DNA of 55,410 bases from Bradyrhizobium sp. (GTDB lineage Bacteria; Pseudomonadota; Alphaproteobacteria; Rhizobiales; Xanthobacteraceae): assembly GCF_016213215.1 (NCBI RefSeq), contig NZ_JACRAW010000027.1, positions 1 through 55,410 on the forward strand, written 5' to 3'. The stretch's first letter is position 1, and each line of letters starts with the position of its first letter. The translations under genes and the position numbers were made by a program. Below the pieces are notes generated by a model. It did no database searches. It was not told the origin of the DNA and was given only the letters and a program-made list of their open reading frames with translations. Positions 48,922 through 55,410 of the stretch are shown in pieces.

Positions 48922-49192
48922 CAAAATTCTCCCCAGGGATCGTCGTCGATTTGATGCGCTAGCAGCGCCAGATGACGTTCAAATGACTGTGTAAGCGGGC
49001 CGATCGTAGGCGGCAAGCGGCACGGAAGGGAAGCGGTAAAATAGGCAAGAACTATCGTTCGGGCGCCGCGCGATCGCTCCATTCAAGGCGTGAATGCCGC
49101 TGATGCGAGCTGACCTGGCGAGCCGCCGGAAGCTGCGCCGCATCACGACCGATGCTGCGCCGCCTTCAGAAAGCGATTCTTGCGACCCGGGC

Positions 49193-50398
49193 CTAGCGTT
49201 TCCGCTGCGGCCCGCAGACCACGCCTTTGCTGACGAGAGCCTCGACCTCGCTCCGGGAGTATCCGAATTCGGCAAGCACCTCGGCCGTGTGCTGGCTGAA
49301 TTTCGGCGGTACGCGGCGAAGGCTCGGCTTGCTGCGCTCGAGCCGGATCGGGGAGGCCACGCCCTTGTACCAGTCCTTGGCAATAATATCGCCGCGGTAG
49401 ATCGTGTGCGGATTGTTCAACGCCTGGTCGATCTTCTGCACGGGCCCGGCCGGCAGTCCTGCAGCCAAAAGGCGATCGCAAAGCGGTTCGGCCTCATGCT
49501 GACTGAATACGGCGGCGAGCTCCGCGCGCAGGGCTTCACGGTTGGCGACACGATCCTTGTTGCGGGCAAAGCGCGGATCGGTGGCAAGCTCGGGCTTGCC
49601 GATCTCCTGGGCCAGCTTGCGGAACGTGCCGTCGTTGCCGACGCCGATGAAGATATCGTCGGTCTTGGTGGGAAAGATCGCGTACGGCACGAGGTTCGGA
49701 TGCTCGTTCCCGGTGAGGCTCGGCGGCTTGCCATGCATGAAATAGTTCGCGGTGTGCGGATGCATGATGGCAAGTCCGGTCTCGAACAGCGTCGTTTCGA
49801 GGAACTGACCAAGGCCCGAACGCTGCCGCTCCGCCAGCGCCATCAGGATTCCGATCGCGGCGTAGAGCCCGGTCGAGATGTCGACGAGCGGCACGCCAAT
49901 GCGCGTCGGGCCGCTTTGCGGTGAACCGGTCGCGGCGATCATGCCGGTCATGGCCTGGATGATGGCGTCATAGCCGGGATTGCCGCCGCGCGGGCCGTCG
50001 GCGCCGAACCCGGAAATCCGGCAATGGACCAGGCGCGGAAATTTCGCCCGCAGCACGTCATTGCCGATGCCCCATTTGTCGAGCGTGCCGGGCTTGAAAT
50101 TCTCGATCAGGGCGTCGGCGGTCTCCAGCATCTTGAGCAGCACCGCGCGTCCGCCTTCGGAGGCAAGGTCGAGCCCGATCGAACGCTTGTTGCGGTTGAT
50201 GCCGACGAAATAGGCGGCGTCTTCGTCGTGGAAGGGCGGGCCCCAATCCCGCACCTCATCGCCCGCGGGCGGCTCGACCTTGATGACGTCGGCGCCGTGG
50301 TCGGCCAGGATCTGCGTGCAATAGGGGCCGCCGAGCACGCGCGTGAGATCGATCACGCGCAATCCGCTCATCGCACCTGATGCGGCTTCGGAACTCAT
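49193..50398 (-). CDS. CaiB/BaiF family CoA-transferase
   Basis: This 401-residue class III CoA-transferase moves CoA between acyl groups. The N-terminal GLRVIDLTRVLGGPYCTQILADHGADVIKVE and DLASEGGRAVLLKMLETADALIENF are diagnostic. The catalytic Asp is expected at residue 173 (GVPLVDISTGLYA), matching the active-site Asp of formyl-CoA transferase. The acyl donor and acceptor are unknown. It stands alone, with a long perfect palindrome 27 bases in front of its start. Confidence 0.92.
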   Translation of the reverse strand: MSSEAASGAMSGLRVIDLTRVLGGPYCTQILADHGADVIKVEPPAGDEVRDWGPPFHDEDAAYFVGINRNKRSIGLDLASEGGRAVLLKMLETADALIENFKPGTLDKWGIGNDVLRAKFPRLVHCRISGFGADGPRGGNPGYDAIIQAMTGMIAATGSPQSGPTRIGVPLVDISTGLYAAIGILMALAERQRSGLGQFLETTLFETGLAIMHPHTANYFMHGKPPSLTGNEHPNLVPYAIFPTKTDDIFIGVGNDGTFRKLAQEIGKPELATDPRFARNKDRVANREALRAELAAVFSQHEAEPLCDRLLAAGLPAGPVQKIDQALNNPHTIYRGDIIAKDWYKGVASPIRLERSKPSLRRVPPKFSQHTAEVLAEFGYSRSEVEALVSKGVVCGPQRKR

Positions 50399-50424
50399 GA
50401 AAGCAACCTTCGCTGAAGAATGGA

Positions 50425-50446
50425 TCGAACGGTTCGAACCGTTCGA
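50425..50446. promoter_or_regulatory. 22-base perfect palindrome upstream of the CoA-transferase
   Basis: TCGAACGGTT and AACCGTTCGA flank a central CG, making a perfect 22-base palindrome. It lies 27-48 bases before the CoA-transferase start on the reverse strand, in leader or promoter position. It looks like an operator for a dimeric repressor. The GAAC/GTTC spacing (5 bases) does not fit the alphaproteobacterial LexA box, which needs 7. Confidence 0.6.
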
Positions 50447-50596
50447 AGCTCACGCCTAGCGAGGTTCGGCTGGGCCAGCAATGCCTTCCTGCGCGGAGCG
50501 GCATGCAGCATGGCTGTGCGTTGGTGCCGCGCTGCGAGGATTCCCAAGCGGGCCGGCCGGGCCGAAGAGCTCGCTCCAGGCCGGCCGGCTCGCGCG

Positions 50597-51022
50597 TCAG
50601 ACTACCTTCAGGCGGACATCGACATTGCCGCGCGTGGCGTTGGAATAGGGACAGACTTGGTGCGCCTTGGCGGCCAGCGCCTCGGCTTCCGTGCGGGGCA
50701 CGCCCGGCAGGGAGACGGCGAGTTCGATATCAAGTCCGAATCCGCCTTCCGAGCGTGGCCCGATGCCCACGGTCGAGGTTACCGAGGTGTCGGCCGGTAG
50801 CTTCGGACCGCCCTGCGAGGCGACGAATTTCATCGCGCCGATGAAGCAGGCGGCATAGCCGGCCGCGAACAGCTGTTCGGGATTGTTGCCAGGACCGCCG
50901 CCTCCGCCCAGCTCCTTCGGCGTGGCAAGCTTGACGTTGAGCGTTCCATCCTGGGTTGCGGCCTGGCCGTCGCGGCCGCCGGTGGCCTTGGCGCTGGTTC
51001 GGTAAAGTACGTTCACGGACAT
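50597..51022 (-). CDS. ohr: Organic hydroperoxide resistance protein Ohr
   Basis: This 141-residue OsmC-fold peroxidase reduces organic hydroperoxides using two cysteines and lipoylated partners. Both catalytic cysteines are present: Cys59 ([12 protein letters not shown]) and Cys124 ([13 protein letters not shown]). The ATG at 51022 has a GAGGAG ribosome binding site. It is divergent from ohrR, with operator-like repeats in the shared gap. Confidence 0.96.
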   Translation of the reverse strand: MSVNVLYRTSAKATGGRDGQAATQDGTLNVKLATPKELGGGGGPGNNPEQLFAAGYAACFIGAMKFVASQGGPKLPADTSVTSTVGIGPRSEGGFGLDIELAVSLPGVPRTEAEALAAKAHQVCPYSNATRGNVDVRLKVV

Positions 51023-51058
51023 CGGGGTCTCCTCACTCGGTTCCACTGGCCATCTGTA

Positions 51059-51083
51059 TTGCTCACAATTAGATTGTGTGCAA
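51059..51083. promoter_or_regulatory. OhrR operator, ohr-proximal
   Basis: TTGCTCACAAT-TAG-ATTGTGTGCAA is an inverted repeat with one mismatched pair per arm. Its ACAATTAGATTGT core resembles OhrR boxes known from other bacteria. It lies 37 bases before the ohr start. Confidence 0.75.
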
Positions 51084-51106
51084 TTAAAAATGCGCCAGTC
51101 TCACAT

Positions 51107-51124
51107 TCAATTGTCCGCAATTGA
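51107..51124. promoter_or_regulatory. OhrR operator, ohrR-proximal
   Basis: TCAATTG-TCCG-CAATTGA is a perfect 7-base inverted repeat, 52 bases before the ohrR start. It shares the CAATT core with the neighbouring site and may serve autoregulation of ohrR. Confidence 0.65.
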
Positions 51125-51175
51125 TCAGGCGGACGAAGGCCGGCAGAATCGTGAGCGCAGGCCCGGAGATTTGCG

Positions 51176-51634
51176 ATGGTGAAGAAGAACGGTGGGGACC
51201 AGGTGCTCGCGCTGGGCAACCAGCTGTGCTTTGCCGTCTATTCGACCGCGCACGCGTTCAACCGCGTATACAAGCCGCTCCTCGACCGGCTCAGGCTGAC
51301 CTATCCGCAATATCTGGTGATGCTGGTCCTGTGGGAGCGTGACGGTGTGGCCGTGAAGGAGATCGGCGAGCGCCTGTTTCTCGATTCGGGCACCCTGACC
51401 CCGCTACTCAAGCGGCTGGAGGCGGCGCAGCTCGTCAAGCGGACCCGCAGCCTCGAAGACGAGCGGCAAGTGCTGATTGCGCTGACCCCGCAGGGTCAGG
51501 AGCTACGTGAGAAAGCGAAGGCCGTGCCACAGGCGATTCTTGCCGCGACGGCGTGCTCGGTCTCTGAACTGGCCACCGCGCGAGACCAGCTCGTCGCGCT
51601 GCGCGACCGTCTGAACGCGGCGGCAGGGGAGTAG
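51176..51634 (+). CDS. ohrR: Peroxide-sensing MarR-type repressor OhrR
   Basis: This 152-residue winged-helix repressor senses organic peroxides by cysteine oxidation. The sensing cysteine is Cys18 in [10 protein letters not shown] second cysteine near residue 127 (ATACSVSEL) suggests the two-Cys type, which locks an intersubunit disulfide. The wing region [19 protein letters not shown] is typical of MarR proteins. It is divergent from ohr. A GGAG site precedes the ATG. Confidence 0.95.
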   Translation: MVKKNGGDQVLALGNQLCFAVYSTAHAFNRVYKPLLDRLRLTYPQYLVMLVLWERDGVAVKEIGERLFLDSGTLTPLLKRLEAAQLVKRTRSLEDERQVLIALTPQGQELREKAKAVPQAILAATACSVSELATARDQLVALRDRLNAAAGE

Positions 51635-51639
51635 GGGCG

Positions 51640-51735
51640 GATCAACCGAAACGGGCTACGCCGCGGCAGCTGTCGCTTCGCTAGGAGCGAGCACGGCGTG
51701 CTCGCCGAGCCATAGCTCGCGAAGCGAGCGAAGGC
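51640..51735. repeat. Repeat sequence downstream of ohrR, next to tRNA-Ala
   Basis: A compound inverted repeat (GCACGGCGTGC, GCTCGCGAAGCGAGC and related arms) fills the gap between ohrR and the tRNA. It belongs to a repeat type common near genes in Bradyrhizobium-like genomes. No gene is supported. Confidence 0.5.
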
Positions 51736-51811
<76 letters not shown>

Positions 51812-51878
51812 TTAACGCCGCCGGCGCGCTGTGGGCGACGCGCCAGAAAAGACCCAGAACCACAGTTCTGGGATTATC

Positions 51879-52274
51879 TCAAGTCTCTTCGTCGCCTCCG
51901 ACGTCGCCGATGATGTCGGTGACGTCCTCATCGCCTTCTTCTTCGTCGGCAATGAAGGTCGAATCGTCGTCCTCATCGTCCTCGAGGGTCTCGTCGATCT
52001 CGATGTCGTCCTCCGATTCAGGCACGACTGCCTTGACCTTGCCGGTTTTCTCCTCGGCATCGGCCTCCTCGAGCGGCACCAACTCTTCGGCTTCCGCCGG
52101 CTCCGGCGCCACGTCGGGGATCGGCGCGCCAGTGCGGGCACGCACGGGTGCCACAGGCGCGATCGGCACAACTTCTCCGGTATAGGGTGAAATCACCGGA
52201 CTCTTGTTTAGGTCGTAGAACTTCTTGCCAGTGGTCGGGCAAATACGTTTGGTTCCAAGATCGGATTTGGCCAC
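51879..52274 (-). CDS. FYDLN acid-domain protein (TIGR02300 type)
   Basis: This 131-residue protein has a short conserved N-terminus (LGTKRICPTTGKKFYDLNK) with the FYDLN signature. A very acidic C-terminal tail (EDDIEIDETLEDDEDDDS and onward) resembles those of histone-like binding partners. The function is unknown. The GTG at 52274 (VAKSDLGTKR) matches the family start better than the in-frame ATG at 52313. It commonly lies beside aroA in alphaproteobacteria, as here. Confidence 0.85.
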   Translation of the reverse strand: MAKSDLGTKRICPTTGKKFYDLNKSPVISPYTGEVVPIAPVAPVRARTGAPIPDVAPEPAEAEELVPLEEADAEEKTGKVKAVVPESEDDIEIDETLEDDEDDDSTFIADEEEGDEDVTDIIGDVGGDEET

Positions 52275-52433
52275 GGTGGAAATCCTGGGAATGTCTGAGG
52301 AGCGGTGCTTCACTTGGCTAGTTGAGAGCCCGCTGTCAATAGCGCTTTACAGAAGAAAGACGGGACCGTGACGCGCTGGGGAGCATGTGATACCTGCCCG
52401 GCAAATCTGCGGACGCATCGCTAAGGACCCAAC

Positions 52434-53771
52434 TTGACCCATTCCGACCAACCGAGGCCGCTCGAAGCCCGAGCCAGCGGTCCGTTAACCGGGGAAGTCC
52501 GCGTGCCCGGCGACAAGTCGATCTCGCACCGGGCCCTCATCTTGGGGGCGCTTTCCGTCGGCGAAACCCGGATTTCCGGCCTCCTGGAGGGTGAAGACGT
52601 CCTCAATACGGCACAATCGATGCGCGCCCTGGGCGCCAAGGTGGAGCGGACCGGCGATTTCGCGTGGGTTGTCCGGGGCGTCGGAGTCGCCGGCTTCGCG
52701 CAGCCCAGGGATCCGCTCGATTTCGGCAATTCCGGTACCGGCTGCCGGCTCGTCATGGGAGCCGTCGCCGGCTGTCCCATTACCGCGGTTTTCGACGGCG
52801 ATGCCTCGCTGCGCAGCAGGCCGATGCGGCGGGTGCTCGATCCCCTGGAGCAGGTGGGCGCCAGGGTGATCGCCGGCGGGGAGGGCGGACGGTTGCCGCT
52901 CACGCTGCAGGGCGCACGCAATCCGTTGCCGATCGAGTATCGGACCCCGGTCGCTTCGGCCCAGATCAAGTCGGCCGTGCTGCTGGCGGGGCTCGCAGCG
53001 CCGGGCACCACGACCGTCATCGAGACCGAGGCGAGCCGCGACCATACCGAGCTGATGCTGAGGCATTTCGGCGCCGAAATCGTTTCGGTGCCGGAAGGGG
53101 CGCACGGCCGCCGCATCACGCTGACCGGGCAGCCCGAATTGCGGGGCGCCGATGTCGTGGTGCCGGCCGATCCGTCCTCCGCGGCCTTCCCGGTCGTTGC
53201 AGCCCTGATCGTCGAAGGCTCCGATCTGATCCTCACCGACGTCATGACCAATCCGCTGCGCACCGGTCTGTTCACGACGCTCCGCGAGATGGGCGGGTCG
53301 ATCGAGGAGAGCGAGGTGCGTGGCGACGCCGGCGAGCCCATGGCGCGCCTGCGGGTGCAGGCCTCGCGCCTGCGCGGTGTCGAGGTGCCGCCGGAACGCG
53401 CCCCCTCGATGATCGACGAATATCTGATCCTCGCGGTCGCGGCCGCCTTCGCCGAGGGCAGGACGATCATGCGCGGCTTGAAGGAGCTGCGCGTCAAGGA
53501 ATCCGACCGCCTGGCGGCGACTGCCGAGATGCTGCGCGTCAACGGCGTGAATGTGGAGATTTCCGGCGACGATCTGATCGTCGAGGGCAGGGGCCATGTG
53601 CCCGGCGGCGGCCTTGTCACGACCCATATGGACCACCGGATTGCGATGTCCGCGCTGGTCATGGGGCTCGTCGCGGACAAGCCGGTCAAGGTCGACGATA
53701 CCGCTTTCATTGCCACCAGCTTCCCGGATTTCATTCCGATGATGCGTTCGCTAGGGGCCGAGTTTTCATGA
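52434..53771 (+). CDS. aroA: 3-phosphoshikimate 1-carboxyvinyltransferase (EPSP synthase), class II
   Basis: AroA joins shikimate-3-phosphate and PEP in aromatic amino acid synthesis. The sequence follows the class II pattern of the Agrobacterium CP4 enzyme ([10 protein letters not shown] at 24-33, [27 protein letters not shown]). At the position of CP4 Ala100, however, it has Gly101 ([10 protein letters not shown]), as in glyphosate-sensitive enzymes. The start is TTG. The stop overlaps the cmk start (ATGA), so the two are translationally coupled. Confidence 0.96.
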   Translation: MTHSDQPRPLEARASGPLTGEVRVPGDKSISHRALILGALSVGETRISGLLEGEDVLNTAQSMRALGAKVERTGDFAWVVRGVGVAGFAQPRDPLDFGNSGTGCRLVMGAVAGCPITAVFDGDASLRSRPMRRVLDPLEQVGARVIAGGEGGRLPLTLQGARNPLPIEYRTPVASAQIKSAVLLAGLAAPGTTTVIETEASRDHTELMLRHFGAEIVSVPEGAHGRRITLTGQPELRGADVVVPADPSSAAFPVVAALIVEGSDLILTDVMTNPLRTGLFTTLREMGGSIEESEVRGDAGEPMARLRVQASRLRGVEVPPERAPSMIDEYLILAVAAAFAEGRTIMRGLKELRVKESDRLAATAEMLRVNGVNVEISGDDLIVEGRGHVPGGGLVTTHMDHRIAMSALVMGLVADKPVKVDDTAFIATSFPDFIPMMRSLGAEFS

Positions 53772-54406
53772 TCATCGCCATCGACGGACCCGCCGCCTCC
53801 GGCAAGGGCACCTTGGGCAAGCGCCTCGCCCATCATTACGGCTACCGGCATCTCGACACCGGTGTCATCTACCGCGCCGTGGCCTATGCGCTGATGAAGG
53901 CCGGCGCCGATTTGCGCGACGAGCCCGCCGCCGTCACCGCCGCCCAGGAACTCGATCCCGAGAAATTCGGTGACCCCGTCCTGAAGACGCAAAAGGTCGG
54001 CGAGGCCGCTTCCGTGGTATCTGCCTTGCCCCGGGTTCGGGAGGCTTTGGTTAATTTTCAGCGCCAATTTGCCGCGGATCCGCCAGGGGCAGTCCTCGAC
54101 GGCCGCGACATTGGAACCGTGATCTGCCCGGATGCGGACGTGAAGATCTTCGTTGTCGCCGACCCCAAGGTGCGCGCCCGTCGCCGCACGCTGGAGGCGC
54201 GGGCACGGGGCGAGGACGCTGACGAGGCCGCCGTGCTTGCCGATATCCTCCAGCGCGACGAGCGCGACCGCAACCGCTCGGTGGCCCCTCTGAAGCCGGC
54301 ACCGGATGCTTACTTGCTAGATAATTCGCAACTGGATATAGAAGGCGGCGTCCGGGCCGCCATCGACATCATCGAGGCCGTCCGAGCGGGCCGGCAGCGG
54401 GGTTGA
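53768..54406 (+). CDS. cmk: Cytidylate kinase
   Basis: Cmk phosphorylates CMP and dCMP. The P-loop GPAASGKGT is at residues 7-15, and the CMP-binding segment [15 protein letters not shown] and the lid [18 protein letters not shown] follow. The product is 212 residues, normal size. The start is the ATG overlapping the aroA stop. It is upstream of rpsA, the common aroA-cmk-rpsA order. Confidence 0.96.
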   Translation: MIIAIDGPAASGKGTLGKRLAHHYGYRHLDTGVIYRAVAYALMKAGADLRDEPAAVTAAQELDPEKFGDPVLKTQKVGEAASVVSALPRVREALVNFQRQFAADPPGAVLDGRDIGTVICPDADVKIFVVADPKVRARRRTLEARARGEDADEAAVLADILQRDERDRNRSVAPLKPAPDAYLLDNSQLDIEGGVRAAIDIIEAVRAGRQRG

Positions 54407-54657
54407 TCCGCAGCCGTCATTGGAGGAACGCCCGCTCCCGCTCTCGAATTGTCGATACCTCGCTCCCGCTATTCGGGGTCGATGACGTTCAAGGCTCCGG
54501 AGCAACTTCAACGTATCGAACGTGCAGGCTTGTGCCGGCCCGCTGTTGCCTCGGGGCAACCGGCGGTCGCTCGAGGGTTTGCGGACCTTACGACACTGCA
54601 TGCGCGATGCGCCCTTAAACCAGAATGGCCGGCAAGTATTCCGCAAGTGGAGAACAA

Positions 54658-55410
54658 ATGGCTTTGACTACTGCTGATACCTACCACCCGACGCGCGATG
54701 ATTTCGCGGCTATGCTCGACGAGTCCTTTACTCGCGGCAACCTGCAGGAAAGCTCCGTCGTCAAGGGCAAGGTGGTTGCGATTGAAAAGGACATGGCCGT
54801 CATCGACGTCGGCCTGAAGACCGAGGGCCGCGTCGCGCTGCGCGAATTCTCCGGCCCCGGCCGCGAAAGCGATCTGAAAGTGGGCGACGAGGTCGAAGTG
54901 TTCCTCGATCGCATCGAAAACGCGCTCGGTGAGGCCGTGCTGTCGCGCGACAAGGCGCGCCGCGAAGAAAGCTGGGGCAAGCTCGAAAAGGCCTTCCAGA
55001 ACAACGAAAAGGTCATGGGCGTCATCTTCAACCAGGTCAAGGGCGGCTTCACCGTCGACCTCGACGGCGCCGTTGCCTTCCTGCCGCGCTCGCAGGTCGA
55101 CATTCGTCCGATCCGCGACGTCGCGCCGCTGATGAACAACTCGCAGCCGTTCCAGATCCTCAAGATGGATCGCCGCCGCGGCAACATCGTCGTGTCCCGC
55201 CGCACGGTGCTGGAAGAGACCCGCGCCGAACAGCGCCAGGAGCTGGTCCAGAACCTCGAAGAGGGTCAGGTGATCGACGGCGTGGTCAAGAACATCACCG
55301 ACTACGGTGCGTTCGTTGATCTCGGCGGCATCGACGGCCTGCTGCACGTCACCGATATCGCCTGGCGCCGGGTCAACCACCCGAGCGAGGTCCTGAGCAT
55401 CGGCCAGACC
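54658..55410 (+). CDS. rpsA: 30S ribosomal protein S1, 5' part
   Basis: S1 binds mRNA on the 30S subunit and is needed for translation of most messages. The first 251 codons are present and the right window edge cuts the gene. The protein begins [23 protein letters not shown], then two complete S1 OB domains ([45 protein letters not shown]) and most of a third ([23 protein letters not shown]). A GTGGAGAA ribosome binding site precedes the ATG. The 251-base gap behind cmk holds no gene that I can support and probably contains its leader. Confidence 0.97.
   Translation, partial: MALTTADTYHPTRDDFAAMLDESFTRGNLQESSVVKGKVVAIEKDMAVIDVGLKTEGRVALREFSGPGRESDLKVGDEVEVFLDRIENALGEAVLSRDKARREESWGKLEKAFQNNEKVMGVIFNQVKGGFTVDLDGAVAFLPRSQVDIRPIRDVAPLMNNSQPFQILKMDRRRGNIVVSRRTVLEETRAEQRQELVQNLEEGQVIDGVVKNITDYGAFVDLGGIDGLLHVTDIAWRRVNHPSEVLSIGQT

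Noticed and set aside
50425..50446. LexA (SOS) box
   Set aside because: The alphaproteobacterial LexA site needs GTTC-N7-GTTC or its variant; here the spacing is five bases.
52421..54067. A 548-codon open frame on the reverse strand opposite aroA and cmk
   Set aside because: It has Ser/Pro/Arg-rich sequence without domains and covers two well-supported enzymes on the other strand.

Overview
The window is about 64% G+C and reads as a chromosomal segment of a Bradyrhizobium-like alphaproteobacterium (Rhizobiales). Reasons: dnaK-dnaJ is followed by a PmtA-type phospholipid methyltransferase; the lptC-lptA-lptB-rpoN-hpf-ptsN order is the rhizobial one; a small heat shock gene carries a ROSE-like leader; a class II AroA is followed by cmk and rpsA; and dispersed palindromic repeats of types common in Bradyrhizobium sit between genes. 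I see no transposase, prophage, CRISPR array or rRNA. Both window edges cut a gene: dnaK on the left and rpsA on the right.

Layout. 1-6.7 kb: dnaK (3' part), dnaJ, pmtA-like, an FMN reductase, pyrF, a DUF1330 gene, dapB, gpmA and a GNAT acetyltransferase, all forward. 6.7-11 kb: an Ada-like alkyltransferase, DUF2244 and nth (divergent), a CysZ/EI24-like membrane protein, and a gene-poor stretch with two DnaA-box-like sites and two small lineage-specific genes. 11.1-20.2 kb: a copper/silver resistance locus. A reverse copA-nikR pair diverges from csoR across a CsoR-type palindrome; downstream of csoR come a Met/Cys-rich exported protein, a YtkA/FixH-like protein, cusB and cusA. 20.2-23.5 kb: a YiiX-like hydrolase diverges from a Tat-exported flavin amine oxidase that is coupled to a DUF71 ATPase.

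23.5-30.1 kb (reverse): the translation cluster infC, rpmI, rplT, pheS, pheT. It is modified by two opposite-strand genes for secreted proteins and by a DUF559 endonuclease-like gene lodged between pheS and pheT with inverted palindromic repeats around it. infC appears to begin with AUU. 30.3-36.6 kb: an alpha/beta hydrolase, an NTF2-like protein, a thioesterase-like protein, queG, a glutathione transferase, uppP and an NDUFA9-like protein, then tRNA-Leu(CAG). 37.1-43.6 kb: an RNase D-type exonuclease, lptC-lptA-lptB, rpoN, hpf and ptsN. 43.7-50.4 kb (reverse): DUF1150 and hsp20, the ugpBAEC glycerol-3-phosphate transporter and a CaiB-type CoA-transferase. 50.6-51.6 kb: a divergent ohr/ohrR pair with two operators. 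51.7-55.4 kb: tRNA-Ala(GGC), a FYDLN acidic protein, aroA, cmk and the start of rpsA.

Most of the window is ordinary housekeeping DNA. The parts most worth a second look are the repeat-flanked DUF559 gene inside pheST, the copper locus with a nickel-type NikR behind copA and a duplicated YHS/CCGGH module in CopA, the AUU start of infC, the ROSE-like leader, the paired DnaA boxes, and two long perfect palindromes in front of metabolic genes.
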